64,000 nucleotides of DNA from Myxococcus xanthus (GTDB lineage: Bacteria; Myxococcota; Myxococcia; Myxococcales; Myxococcaceae). The stretch spans positions 1 through 64,000 of the forward strand of contig NZ_JABFNS010000032.1 in assembly GCF_013116825.1 (NCBI RefSeq). The letters are read 5' to 3'. Each line of letters opens with the position of its first letter. Position 1 is the stretch's first letter. Made by a program: the position numbers and the translations under genes. Shown piece after piece: positions 26,634 to 35,429 of the stretch. A model generated the notes under the pieces. That model made no database searches and was not told where the DNA came from. It saw only the letters and a program-made list of their open reading frames with translations.

Positions 26634-27539
26634 CTAGGCCAGCAGGTCGCGCAGCGCGCCCTCCAGCTCCGGGTACCGGAACACGAAGCCCGCCTCATGG
26701 GCGCGCTGGGGCAGCACGCGCTGGCCCTCGAGCACCACCTTCGCCATCTCTCCCAGCGCCGCCTTGAGCACGAACGCGGGCATCCGCACCAGGGACGGCC
26801 GGCCCAGCACGTGGCCCAGCGTGTGCGCGAAGAAGGCGTTCGTCACCGGCGTGGGCGCGGTGGCGTTCACCATGCCCTCCACCTGGGGATGGGCCAGCAG
26901 GAAGAGGAGCAAATCCCTGGCGTCATCGCGGTGCACCCAGCTCACGAACTGCTCGCCGCTGCCCACCGGGCCGCCCGCGCCCACGCGGAAGGGGGGCAGC
27001 ATCTTGTGGAGGGCGCCCCCCTCCGGGTGCAGCACCACGCCCATGCGCACCACCGCCGTGGGGATGCTGGATTCGCGCGCCTGCATCGCCTCCGCCTCCC
27101 AATCCACGCACACGCGGGCCAGGAAGTCGTCACCCGGAGGGCTCTCCTCCGTCAGCGGCTCCGCGCCGCGCGTGCCGCCGTAGTAGCCGATGGCGGACGC
27201 CGATATGAAGCGCCGCACCGTGCCCGCGCCCCGCATCGCCGCCACCAGCGCGCGCGTGCCCAGCACCCGGCTGTCGTGGATGCGGTGCTTGCCTTCCCGC
27301 GTCCAGCGTTGGGCCACCGGCTCGCCCGCGAGGTGCACGACGGCCTCCGCGTCCGCCAGGGCCTCGGGCGGCAGCGGCGAGCTGGCGTCGAAGGGCGCTC
27401 CCGTCACCCCGGCGGGCAGGCGGGCCAGGGCGTGTTCAACGTTCCGGGCCAGGACGTGGACCTGATGTCCACGCTCCAACAAACCTTGGACAAGCCCTGG
27501 ACCCAGGAAGCCGCTCGCGCCGGTGACGGCCACCTTCAT
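26634..27539 (-). CDS. TIGR01777-family NAD(P)-binding epimerase/SDR
   Basis: A 301-aa extended SDR of the YfcH/SDR39U1 type. The Rossmann glycine motif is VTGASGFLGPGLVQGL; VVHLAGEPVAQRW is the family's NAG-like strand; SASAIGYYGGTRG carries the Tyr of the catalytic region; and the C-terminal DUF1731-like domain ends PELEGALRDLL. The physiological substrate is unknown in this family. Its ATG overlaps the stop of the thioredoxin-like gene (ATGA at 27536-27539), so translation is coupled. Confidence 0.88.
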   Translation of the reverse strand: MKVAVTGASGFLGPGLVQGLLERGHQVHVLARNVEHALARLPAGVTGAPFDASSPLPPEALADAEAVVHLAGEPVAQRWTREGKHRIHDSRVLGTRALVAAMRGAGTVRRFISASAIGYYGGTRGAEPLTEESPPGDDFLARVCVDWEAEAMQARESSIPTAVVRMGVVLHPEGGALHKMLPPFRVGAGGPVGSGEQFVSWVHRDDARDLLLFLLAHPQVEGMVNATAPTPVTNAFFAHTLGHVLGRPSLVRMPAFVLKAALGEMAKVVLEGQRVLPQRAHEAGFVFRYPELEGALRDLLA

Positions 27540-28099
27540 GGGGAGGGCTCCGAGGGCGCCGGCGAGTTCAGGTCCACGCCCACCAGGCGGCTCAGGACGG
27601 CGAAGAAGGTCGTCAGCTCATCCGGCTTCATCCGGCCGGAGTGCCGGTAGACCAGGGTTCCTTCGGCGTCCAGCAGCACGATGTTGGACGTTTTCAGCGG
27701 CAGCTTCCACGGCGCCTTTCCCAGTGCTCCATCCATATCCACCAGGATAGGCACGCCCACCTTCTTCTCCTCGTCCCGGACGAAGGAGAGGGCAATCTGG
27801 CGGGCCGGAAAAAAGTCGAAATTCTGAAGGTTTGCGACCGCCAGCACCCAGGCCGCGTCCAGGATTCCGCGCTCCTGCCCCCGGGCGAACAGCTCCTTCT
27901 TCAGGGTCGAGTTGAGCTTGGTCGAGTCCTTGTCCTCGTAGAACAGGATGACCGGTTTTCCGCGCCACTTGGAGAGCCGGACCTCCTTTCCCGCGGAGGT
28001 GCGTAACGTCGCATCCACCGGCTCCGGGGCCGGCGCCGCGCCCAGGGCGCTTCCCGCTGCCAGGGAGATGGAGAGCGCACCTGCGATCCACGCCTTCAT
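27536..28099 (-). CDS. Secreted thioredoxin-fold protein without CxxC
   Basis: A 187-aa exported protein. The signal peptide spans residues 1-21 (MKAWIAGALSISLAAGSALG-A). The mature part has the TlpA/AhpC-like thioredoxin fold signature: TSAGKEVRLSKWRGKPVILFYE, then a long insert, VGVPILVDMDG, and NIVLLDAEGTLVYRHSGRMK. The position normally holding CxxC reads YEDKDSTK, so it cannot be a disulfide oxidoreductase; it resembles the YtfJ family. ATG 28099 has AGAGG 7 nt upstream. It is divergent from crtE, and the 114-bp gap holds the carotenoid promoter. Confidence 0.78.
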   Translation of the reverse strand: MKAWIAGALSISLAAGSALGAAPAPEPVDATLRTSAGKEVRLSKWRGKPVILFYEDKDSTKLNSTLKKELFARGQERGILDAAWVLAVANLQNFDFFPARQIALSFVRDEEKKVGVPILVDMDGALGKAPWKLPLKTSNIVLLDAEGTLVYRHSGRMKPDELTTFFAVLSRLVGVDLNSPAPSEPSP

Positions 28100-28112
28100 G
28101 AGGGGACCTCTG

Positions 28113-28162
28113 TGTACAAGGTTATCGCAAACCCTAGACATACCCTTGACAAGCTCTGGACG
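28113..28162 (+). promoter_or_regulatory. Predicted CarA/CarH operator at the carotenoid promoter
   Basis: Five hexamers are spaced exactly 11 bp apart: TGTACA (28113), ATCGCA (28124), TAGACA (28135), TTGACA (28146) and TGGACG (28157). Four share the T-N-x-A-C core. In-phase 11-bp direct repeats overlapping the -35 box are the architecture established for CarH-type MerR repressors, whose DNA-binding domains line up on one face of the helix. A longer interrupted palindrome (TGTACAAGG ... CCTTGACA) is also visible, matching the description of the M. xanthus CarA operator. carA and carH are in the same operon. Confidence 0.75.
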
Positions 28163-28175
28163 CAAACGCTACCTC
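28146..28175 (+). promoter_or_regulatory. Carotenoid (PB-type) sigma-70-class promoter
   Basis: The -35 TTGACA (28146-28151) is a perfect consensus, followed after 18 bp by TACCTC (28170-28175) as -10. Start would fall near 28182, about 30 nt before the crtE ATG. The -35 is one of the phased operator hexamers, so repressor binding should exclude RNA polymerase. Confidence 0.7.
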
Positions 28176-28213
28176 TAGGAATCAAAGGAACGGGTTCTTC
28201 GGAGGAAAGAAGC

Positions 28214-29299
28214 ATGGCACTCACGCTTCCCGATGCGCAGTCGCCGACGGGTCCGCTTCCTCTGGAGCAGGCCTGGCTGCAACTGGTCCAGGCGGAGGTG
28301 GAGACCTCGCTGGCGGAGTTGTTCGAACTTCCCGACGAGGCCGGCCTGGACGTTCGTTGGACACAGGCGCTGACGCAGGCCCGGGCCTATACCTTGCGGC
28401 CCGCCAAGCGGCTCCGCCCCGCGCTGGTGATGGCCGGACACTGTCTGGCGCGTGGGAGCGCGGTGGTGCCCTCCGGGTTGTGGCGCTTCGCCGCGGGGCT
28501 GGAGCTGCTGCACACCTTCCTCCTCATCCACGACGACGTGGCGGATCAGGCGGAGCTGCGGCGGGGCGCCGCGTCTCTGCACCGGATGCTGGCGCCTGGA
28601 CGCGCGGGCGAGGACCTGGCCGTGGTGGTGGGAGACCACCTCTTCGCGCGCGCCCTGGAGGCCATGCTGGGCTCGGGGCTGGCGTGCGTCGCGGGCGTGG
28701 TGCAGTACTACCTGGGCGTGTGCCGTCACACGGCGGCCGGGCAGTACCTGGACCTGGACCTGGGCCGCGCGCCGCTGGCGGAGGTGACGCTCTTCCAGAC
28801 GCTGCGCGTGGCGCATCTGAAGACGGCGCGCTACGGCTTCTGCGCCCCGCTGGTGTGCGGGGCCATGCTCGGCGGTGCCAGCAGCGGCTTGGTGGAGGGG
28901 TTGGAGCGCGTGGGCCGTCACGTCGGTCTTGCCTACCAGCTTCGGGACGATTTGCTGGGCCTTTTTGGTGATTCCAACGTCGCTGGCAAGGCCGCTGACG
29001 GCGACTTCCTCCAAGGCAAGCGAACCTTTCCAGTGCTGGCCGCCTTCGCGCGCGCCACCGAGGCCGAGCGCACGGAGTTGGAGGCGCTGTGGGCGCTGCC
29101 GGTGGAGCAGAAGGACGCCGCCGCGCTGGCGCGGGCCCGCGCGCTGGTGGAGTCCTGCGGAGGCCGGGCCGCGTGTGAGCGCATGGTGGTGCGTGCCTCC
29201 CGGGCCGCCCGCCGCTCGTTGCAGTCGCTGCCCAACCCCAACGGTGTGAGAGAGCTGCTCGACGCGCTCATCGCCCGGCTGGCCCACCGCGCCGCTTGA
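28214..29299 (+). CDS. crtE: Geranylgeranyl diphosphate synthase
   Basis: A 361-aa trans-isoprenyl diphosphate synthase that extends FPP with IPP to make GGPP, the precursor of phytoene. The first Asp-rich motif is LLIHDDVAD and the second AYQLRDDLLGLFGD; KRLRPALVM binds IPP phosphate and GDFLQGKRTF is the usual Lys-bearing loop. First gene of the light-regulated operon. ATG 28214 has GGAGG at 28201-28205, 8 nt upstream. It is 7 nt before crtIb. Confidence 0.95.
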   Translation: MALTLPDAQSPTGPLPLEQAWLQLVQAEVETSLAELFELPDEAGLDVRWTQALTQARAYTLRPAKRLRPALVMAGHCLARGSAVVPSGLWRFAAGLELLHTFLLIHDDVADQAELRRGAASLHRMLAPGRAGEDLAVVVGDHLFARALEAMLGSGLACVAGVVQYYLGVCRHTAAGQYLDLDLGRAPLAEVTLFQTLRVAHLKTARYGFCAPLVCGAMLGGASSGLVEGLERVGRHVGLAYQLRDDLLGLFGDSNVAGKAADGDFLQGKRTFPVLAAFARATEAERTELEALWALPVEQKDAAALARARALVESCGGRAACERMVVRASRAARRSLQSLPNPNGVRELLDALIARLAHRAA

Positions 29300-29306
29300 G
29301 GACGCC

Positions 29307-30860
29307 ATGAGTGCATCGACACAGGGCAGGCGCATCGTGGTGGTGGGCGCGGGCGTGGGCGGGCTGGCCGCCGCCGCCCGGCTGGCGCACCAGGGCTTCG
29401 ACGTCCAGGTCTTCGAGAAGACGCAGGGACCGGGCGGGCGCTGCAACCGATTGCAGGTGGATGGCTTCACGTGGGACCTGGGCCCCACCATCGTGCTGAT
29501 GCCGGAGGTGTTCGAGGAGACCTTCCGCGCGGTGGGCCGCCGCATCGAGGACTACCTGACGCTGCTCAAGTGCGACCCGAACTATCGGGTCCACTTCCGG
29601 GACGGTTCGGATGTCACCTTCACGTCAGAGCTGTGCGCCATGGGCCGCGAGCTGGAGCGCGTGGAGCCCGGCAGCTACGCGCGCTACCTCGCCTTCCTGG
29701 CCCAGGGGCGCGTCCAGTACCGAACGAGCCTGGACCACCTGGTGGGGCGCAACTACGCGGGCCTGCGCGACTACCTCTCGCCGCGCGTGCTCGCGCGCAT
29801 CTTCCAGGTCCGCGCCCACCGCCGCATGTACGGGGACGTCAGCCGCTTCTTCCAGGACGACCGGCTGCGCGCGGCGATGACCTTCCAGACGATGTACCTG
29901 GGCGTGTCACCCTACGCGTCGCCCGCGGTGTACGGCCTGCTGCCCTTCACCGAGCTGGGGGTGGGCATCTGGTTCCCCAAGGGCGGCCTGTATGCCATCC
30001 CCCTGGCCCTGGAGCGGCTGGCGCGCGAGGAGGGCGTGCGCCTCCACTACGGCGCGCCCGTGGAGCGCATCCTCACCGATGGGGGCCGGACTCGAGGCGT
30101 GCGGTTGGAGGGCGGCGAGGTGGTGGAGGCGGACGCGGTGCTGTGCAACGCGGACCTGCCCTATGCGTACGAGAAGCTGCTGGACCCGAAGGCGACGACG
30201 CTCAAGCGCAGGGAGAAGCTGCGCTACACGTCCAGCGGCTACATGCTCTACCTGGGCATGAGGCGGCGCTACCCGGAGCTCCTGCACCACAACGTGGTGT
30301 TCGGCCGGGACTACAAGGGCTCCTTCGACGACATCTTCGAGCGCTTCCGCGTGCCGGAGGACCCCAGCTTCTACGTCAACGCGCCCACGCGCACCGACGC
30401 GTCCCTGGCGCCCGAGGGCAAGGACGCGCTCTATGTGCTGGTGCCCGTGCCGCACCAGCACCCGGACCTGGACTGGAAGGTGGAGGGGCCCCGGGTGCGC
30501 GCGAAGTTCTTCGCGCGCATGGCGGAGCTGGGCTTCCCGTCGCTGGAGTCGGACGTCGAGGTGGAGCGCGTCTTCACCCCGGATGACTGGGCCGGCACCT
30601 TCAACCTGGCGCGTGGCAGCGCCTTCGGCCTGTCCCAGAACTTCACGCAGATTGGCCCCTTCCGTCCGTCCAACCAGGACGCGCGGGTGAAGAACCTCTT
30701 CTTCGTCGGTGCGTCCACGCAGCCGGGGACGGGGCTGCCCACGGTGCTCATCTCCGCGCGGCTGGTGACGGAGCGGCTGATGACGTGGGCCCACGCGCAG
30801 GGCGTTCCGCTGTCGCCTCGGGCGTCCGCCGCCACGCCGCTGGAAGGGGTGGCCGCGTGA
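29307..30860 (+). CDS. crtIb: Phytoene desaturase/dehydrogenase CrtIb
   Basis: A 517-aa CrtI-type FAD/NAD(P) desaturase. The dinucleotide motif is VVVGAGVGGLAAAARLA with EKTQGPGGRC. The C-terminal carotenoid desaturase signature is NLFFVGASTQPGTGLPTV. It introduces double bonds into phytoene (towards lycopene-type products), working at the membrane. In M. xanthus the orthologous second gene of the cluster is CrtIb and acts with an unlinked CrtIa (CarC); that partner is not in this window. Its stop overlaps the crtB start (GTGA). Confidence 0.93.
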   Translation: MSASTQGRRIVVVGAGVGGLAAAARLAHQGFDVQVFEKTQGPGGRCNRLQVDGFTWDLGPTIVLMPEVFEETFRAVGRRIEDYLTLLKCDPNYRVHFRDGSDVTFTSELCAMGRELERVEPGSYARYLAFLAQGRVQYRTSLDHLVGRNYAGLRDYLSPRVLARIFQVRAHRRMYGDVSRFFQDDRLRAAMTFQTMYLGVSPYASPAVYGLLPFTELGVGIWFPKGGLYAIPLALERLAREEGVRLHYGAPVERILTDGGRTRGVRLEGGEVVEADAVLCNADLPYAYEKLLDPKATTLKRREKLRYTSSGYMLYLGMRRRYPELLHHNVVFGRDYKGSFDDIFERFRVPEDPSFYVNAPTRTDASLAPEGKDALYVLVPVPHQHPDLDWKVEGPRVRAKFFARMAELGFPSLESDVEVERVFTPDDWAGTFNLARGSAFGLSQNFTQIGPFRPSNQDARVKNLFFVGASTQPGTGLPTVLISARLVTERLMTWAHAQGVPLSPRASAATPLEGVAA

Positions 30861-31867
30861 GCCCGCCTGTCGACAAGGCGCTGGTGGAGCGCGGCTATGT
30901 GCTGGCGAAGCAGGTGACGCGCCATCACGCCAAGAGCTTCTTCTTCGCCTCGTACCTGCTCTTCGGCCTGCGCCGGAAGGCGGCGTTCGCGCTCTACGCC
31001 TTCTGCCGGCGCCTGGACGACATGGTGGACGGGGACGACGCGGCGAGCGCGGCCGATGCGTTGCCGGTGCGGCTGGCGCGGGCGCGGCAGCGCGTGGCGG
31101 AGCTGTACCTGCCCATGCCGGAGCTGGCCTCGCGCGAGCTGGGGCCGCCGGCGGACCGGGTGAAGGGCAGCGCGGCCGCGACGCCGTGGGACGCGCGGGA
31201 GTTCGCCGCGCTCGAGCACACGGTGCGCCACTTCCGGATTCCGGAGCAGCCCTTCCAGGACCTCATCTCCGGCATGGAGATGGACCTGACGAAGCACCGC
31301 TACGCCACCTGGGCGGAGCTGGACCTCTACTGCTACCGCGTGGCGGGCGTGGTGGGGCTGATGCTGACGCCGGTGCTGGGGTGCTCGGACGCGGCGGCGG
31401 TGGAGCCCGCGGCCGACCTGGGCCGGGCCATGCAGCTCACCAACATCCTCCGCGACGTGCGCGAGGACCTGGAGCGCGGCCGGGTGTACCTGCCCGCCGA
31501 GGAGTTGGCCGCCTTCGGGTTGTCGGAGGACGACTTGCGGCGCGGACAGGTGGACGCGCGCTGGCGGTCCTTCATGCGCTTCCAGGTGGAGCGCTCGCGG
31601 GCGTACTACGCGCGGGCGGCGGCCGGGGTGCGCTACCTGACGGGCTTTGGCAGTCAGCGGATGGTGCGGCTGATGGGCGCCATCTACGGCGACATCCTGC
31701 GCGACATCGAAGCGCGCGACTACGACGTGTTCAGCGCCCGCGCCCACGTGACGACGCGCCGCAAGCTCGCGCTGGCTTCCGCGGCCATGGTGCGGCCCGC
31801 GGCGGTGCTGCCCGCCCCCCAGGGCGAGGTGCGCATGCCGCTGCTCCCCACCGGGGCGGGAGGGTGA
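30857..31867 (+). CDS. crtB: Phytoene synthase
   Basis: A 336-aa head-to-head prenyl synthase that condenses two GGPP into phytoene. The Asp-rich motifs are FCRRLDDMVD and TNILRDVREDLERGRVYLP; YCYRVAGVVGLM is the conserved substrate helix. GTG 30857 is chosen as start: it overlaps the crtIb stop, has GGAAGGGGTGG upstream and puts the first helix (LAKQVTRHHAKSFFFASYLL) at the usual distance. The C-terminal 30 residues are family-variable. Confidence 0.93.
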   Translation: MSPPVDKALVERGYVLAKQVTRHHAKSFFFASYLLFGLRRKAAFALYAFCRRLDDMVDGDDAASAADALPVRLARARQRVAELYLPMPELASRELGPPADRVKGSAAATPWDAREFAALEHTVRHFRIPEQPFQDLISGMEMDLTKHRYATWAELDLYCYRVAGVVGLMLTPVLGCSDAAAVEPAADLGRAMQLTNILRDVREDLERGRVYLPAEELAAFGLSEDDLRRGQVDARWRSFMRFQVERSRAYYARAAAGVRYLTGFGSQRMVRLMGAIYGDILRDIEARDYDVFSARAHVTTRRKLALASAAMVRPAAVLPAPQGEVRMPLLPTGAGG

Positions 31868-31927
31868 GGGCGTCATGCGTGGCGAGGGAATGAAGATGGA
31901 GCTTCGGCGGCGCAAGGGAGGTGGAGC

Positions 31928-33385
31928 ATGAAGCGCACCCGCGTCGCGGTGGTGGGCGGCGGCATCGGTGGACTGACGGCCGCCGGGCTGCTGGCGAAGG
32001 ACGGGCATGAGGTGACGCTGTTCGAGCGGGGCGCCTCGCTGGGCGGCAAGGCCCAGGCCGTCACCGTGAATGGCATCACCCTGGACACGGGGCCCACCTT
32101 GCTGACGCTGCCGCACCTGGTGCGTGGCACCTTCCAGCAACTGGGCGCCGAGGACCTGCTGCCGCGCTTCACGGAGCTGGAGCCGCAGTGCGCCTACCGC
32201 TTCGAGGACGGGTGTGACTTCACGGCCTACAAGGACGTGGAGCGGATGGCGGAGAGCGCGGCGGGTGTCCGCCCGGGTGAGCGCGACGGCATCCGCGGCT
32301 TCTACACGGAGGCCGCGGCCATCTGGCGGGCCGCGGGTGAGCCATACCTGGAGGCCCCCTTCGAGGGCATGGCGGGCTTCATGACGCGGGTGGCGAAGCG
32401 CGGCGTGGGGGCCGTCATGGCGGGGATGAAGATGGGCACGCTGCACGAACTGGCGGCCCGGCACTTCAAGACGGACCACCTGCGGCAGTACGTGGGCCGC
32501 TTCGCCACGTACACGGGCGCGTCACCCTACGAGGCCAGCGCGGCCTTCGCGCTGATTCCGCACATCGAGCATGCCTATGGCGTGCACCACGTCCGAGGCG
32601 GCATCGGCGCGCTGGTAGAGGCGCTGGGGCAGGCCGTGCGCCGGCTGGGCGTGCGCATCCACCTGGACACGCGGGCGCGCTTCGAGCGCACGCGCGAGGG
32701 CTTCCAGGTGGGCCCACAGGAGGGCACGGAGCGCTTCGACAGCGTGGTGGTGAACGCGGACCCGCTGGCGCGGCTCGCTCGCGTGAAGGAGCCGCTGGCG
32801 CTGTCTGGCTTCGTGTTGCTGTTGGAGGTGGAGGGCCGCATGGCTCTACCGCACCACACGGTGCTCTTCGGCGGTGACTACCGGCGTGAGTTCGCCGAGC
32901 TGTTCGGCGGGCAGCTCGCGTCCGACCCGACGGTGTACTTCTGCAACCCCTCCGCCACCGATGAGAGCATGGTGCCTCCGGGCCGCACCGGGTTGTTCGT
33001 CATGGTGAACGCGCCCGCGCTGCCCGTGGACGCGCGCGGCGCGGAGCAGGCCACCCGCGACTGGGAAGCAGGCGCCGAGCGCGTGAAGGCGCAGATGCTG
33101 GAGCGCCTGTGCCGGCACTACCCGGCGCTCAAGGGGCGCGTGCGTGTCATCGGCCAGCGCTCGCCGGTGGACCTGGCCGCGCAGGGAGCTCCGGGCGGCT
33201 CCATCTACGGCTTCCTGCCGCACGGGAAGTTCGGCCCTTTCCGCCGCCCGCGCATTCGCGGCAACACGCCGGGCCTGTTCTTCGCGGGAGGCGGCACACA
33301 TCCGGGCGGCGGCGTGCCGCTGGTGATGTTGTCCGGCCGCTTCGCCGCGGAGCTGGCTTCGCAGCACCTCCGGAGGGATGCATGA
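31928..33385 (+). CDS. crtD: CrtI-family carotenoid desaturase, probably C-3,4 desaturase CrtD
   Basis: A 485-aa FAD-dependent desaturase paralogous to CrtIb (VVGGGIGGLTAAGLLAKDG, FERGASLGGKAQAV; C-terminal LFFAGGGTHPGGGVPLVML). By its place as fourth gene of the cluster and its proximity to crtC, it fits the enzyme that desaturates C3-C4 after 1,2-hydration in myxobacton synthesis. Sequence alone cannot separate CrtD from CrtI. GGGAGG lies 6 nt before ATG 31928; a 60-nt gap separates it from crtB, the widest gap in the operon. It overlaps crtC by ATGA. Confidence 0.85.
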   Translation: MKRTRVAVVGGGIGGLTAAGLLAKDGHEVTLFERGASLGGKAQAVTVNGITLDTGPTLLTLPHLVRGTFQQLGAEDLLPRFTELEPQCAYRFEDGCDFTAYKDVERMAESAAGVRPGERDGIRGFYTEAAAIWRAAGEPYLEAPFEGMAGFMTRVAKRGVGAVMAGMKMGTLHELAARHFKTDHLRQYVGRFATYTGASPYEASAAFALIPHIEHAYGVHHVRGGIGALVEALGQAVRRLGVRIHLDTRARFERTREGFQVGPQEGTERFDSVVVNADPLARLARVKEPLALSGFVLLLEVEGRMALPHHTVLFGGDYRREFAELFGGQLASDPTVYFCNPSATDESMVPPGRTGLFVMVNAPALPVDARGAEQATRDWEAGAERVKAQMLERLCRHYPALKGRVRVIGQRSPVDLAAQGAPGGSIYGFLPHGKFGPFRRPRIRGNTPGLFFAGGGTHPGGGVPLVMLSGRFAAELASQHLRRDA

Positions 33386-34308
33386 TGCGCTTGGTGAAAC
33401 TCCCCGCCCTGCCGGACGCGCCGGGCACCTACCGCTGGTTCTATGCTGACGTCACCGCGGGGCCCTACAGCGCGGTGTGCATCTTCATGCTGGGCTCGTT
33501 GTTCTCGCCTCGGTACTCGGTGGCGGCGCGGCGGGGCGGACGGCCGCTGGAGCACAGCGCGGTGAACTTCGCGCTGTACCACGCGGGGGTGCGGCGGCTG
33601 TGGGTCCTCAGCGAGTACGCGCGCGCGGAGTTGGAGGCCCCGGGCCGGCTGCGCATCGGCCGCTCCATGCTGTCGTATGAGGGAGACGGCACGGTGCGGA
33701 TGGCCGTGGACGACGGGACGGCGCCGTGGGGCCGGCCCGTACGCGCGAGCCTGTCGCTGGAGCCGATGACGCCCGTGGGCGAGGTGGTGCAGCTCATGCC
33801 GGGGCTGCCGCACTACTGGCAGGCGCTGGCGCCTCGTTCGCGGGCGCGGCTGGAGGTGGCCTCGCTGGGCATCGAGGCGAGCGGCCTGGGTTACCACGAC
33901 ACCAACCACGGCGGAGAGCTGCTGGGCGCGCGGTTGTCGGGGTGGCACTGGGCTCGCACGCACCGCGAGGACGAGACGGTGGTGGACTACCACCTGCCTG
34001 AAGGTGTCGCGCCGCTGCGAGTGGTGGCGGGCGCGCGCGGGGTGCGCTGCGAGCGGGGCCCCGCGTTGGTGGAGGCGCGGCCCACCCACATCACCGGCTG
34101 GGGGCTGCGCGTGCCGTCACGCCTGCACGCGGGCAGCGTGGTGGTGGGACAGCCGAAGCTGCTGGAGTCGTCGCCCTTCTACGCGCGGCTGGAGGCGCGC
34201 CAGGGGCCCCTGGACTCCCTGGGCGAGGTGGCGGACTTCCGCCGCTTCCACTCGCCCTTCATCCGCTGGATGGCGCACTTCCGCACGCGCATGGGGCGGG
34301 CGGCATGA
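33382..34308 (+). CDS. crtC: Carotenoid 1,2-hydratase CrtC
   Basis: A 308-aa protein of the CrtC (hydroxyneurosporene synthase) family, which adds water to the C1-C2 double bond of acyclic carotenoids. Family hallmarks are GTYRWFYADVTAGPYSAVCI at the start, the GLGYHDTNHGGELLG motif in the middle, and WHWARTHRED. ATG 33382 (overlapping the crtD stop) and the adjacent ATG 33385 share the GGAGGG site. It is coupled to the next gene by ATGA at 34305-34308. Confidence 0.9.
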   Translation: MMRLVKLPALPDAPGTYRWFYADVTAGPYSAVCIFMLGSLFSPRYSVAARRGGRPLEHSAVNFALYHAGVRRLWVLSEYARAELEAPGRLRIGRSMLSYEGDGTVRMAVDDGTAPWGRPVRASLSLEPMTPVGEVVQLMPGLPHYWQALAPRSRARLEVASLGIEASGLGYHDTNHGGELLGARLSGWHWARTHREDETVVDYHLPEGVAPLRVVAGARGVRCERGPALVEARPTHITGWGLRVPSRLHAGSVVVGQPKLLESSPFYARLEARQGPLDSLGEVADFRRFHSPFIRWMAHFRTRMGRAA

Positions 34309-35429
34309 GCGCGCTCGTCCTCGCGTCCCTGGCGTGGTGCGCCGTGGCCACGGGCTTCAGCGCGGTGGCGTGCGTGCGTCTGTCGCGCGCGCGGGCTGGC
34401 GCCGCTCCCCAGTCCGGCGCGCTGCCGCCCGTGTTGCTGCTGCGCCCGGTGGACGCGCCCACGCCTCGAGAGCTGGAGAATCTGGCGCAGTCCATCGACT
34501 ACGCCGGGCCGTTGGAGCAGGTGGTGGTGTCGCCCTACCGTCCCCGGCTCGCCCCGGGCGTGCGGTGGCTTCCCAGCGATCCGCTGACGCCCAACCGGAA
34601 GGTGGGGCACCTGCTCTATGCGCTGGACGTGTTGCCCGTGGGCGACCGGGTGGTGCTGTCGGTGGACGCGGACGTGGCGGTGACGGGCGCGCTGGTGGAA
34701 GGCCTGGCCGCGCCGGTGGCCGTGGGCGCCGCGCTGAGCACCGCGGCGCCGCTGCCAGTAGGGCCTCGGGACGGCGCGAGCCGGGCCATGGCGGGCCTTC
34801 TGCGTTACACCCACCACAGCTTCCGGGCCCTGGATGCGATGAGCGCGGGCGCCAAGGCCGTGTGTGGCAAGGCGCTGGGCTTGTCTCCCGTGGCCGTGGA
34901 GTCGCTGCGGCGGCTCGCGGACCACATCGGCGAGGACCTGGAGTTGGCCAAGCGTCTTCACGCCCAGGGGCGGGACGTGGTGCTGAGCCGCGCCCCGGCG
35001 GTGGTCCCCCTGGACGCCGAGGTCTCCTGGGCGGCGCCCCTGTCGCGCTTCACGCGCTGGATGCAGGTGCTGGCCAGTCACCGGCCCGCGCTGTATCCCA
35101 CGGTGCCGCTGCTCTTCACGCCGACGCTGCCGCTGACGGCGCTGGCCGCGGCGCTGGGGTCCCCCGTGTTGGCGGGCGCGGTGGTGGGATTGGTGGCCGT
35201 GCGGACCTTGCTGGCGTTGCGGTTGGCCGGGCTCCACGCGCCGGTGGCGGACGTAGGGCGGGCCTGCGCGGTGACGGACTGGCTGTTGGGCGAAGCGCTC
35301 TTGCTGGCTGCTTTCCTGCGCTCGCTGTGGCGGCAGGGAACGGTGACGTGGCGGGGGCAGACCTATGCGTTACGACCCGGAGGCCGAATGATACGGGTGG
35401 CTCCGGAGCTGAGTGGAGGACCCGGATGA
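34305..35429 (+). CDS. Membrane glycosyltransferase (family 2, HpnI/ceramide-glucosyltransferase-like)
   Basis: A 374-aa enzyme. It has an N-terminal membrane helix (ALVLASLAWCAVATGFSAVA), a GT2 catalytic region with VVLSVDADVAV as DXD, IGEDLELAKRLHAQGRDV as acceptor Glu-Asp motif and RFTRWMQVLASHRP as the (Q/R)xxRW-type motif, then C-terminal helices (about 255-340). In the M. xanthus cluster the gene at this place has no firm role. Glycosylation of the hydroxylated carotenoid (or of a co-regulated lipid) is the natural inference, with the PlsC acyltransferase then giving an ester. Overlaps on both sides show coupling. Confidence 0.82.
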   Translation: MSALVLASLAWCAVATGFSAVACVRLSRARAGAAPQSGALPPVLLLRPVDAPTPRELENLAQSIDYAGPLEQVVVSPYRPRLAPGVRWLPSDPLTPNRKVGHLLYALDVLPVGDRVVLSVDADVAVTGALVEGLAAPVAVGAALSTAAPLPVGPRDGASRAMAGLLRYTHHSFRALDAMSAGAKAVCGKALGLSPVAVESLRRLADHIGEDLELAKRLHAQGRDVVLSRAPAVVPLDAEVSWAAPLSRFTRWMQVLASHRPALYPTVPLLFTPTLPLTALAAALGSPVLAGAVVGLVAVRTLLALRLAGLHAPVADVGRACAVTDWLLGEALLLAAFLRSLWRQGTVTWRGQTYALRPGGRMIRVAPELSGGPG

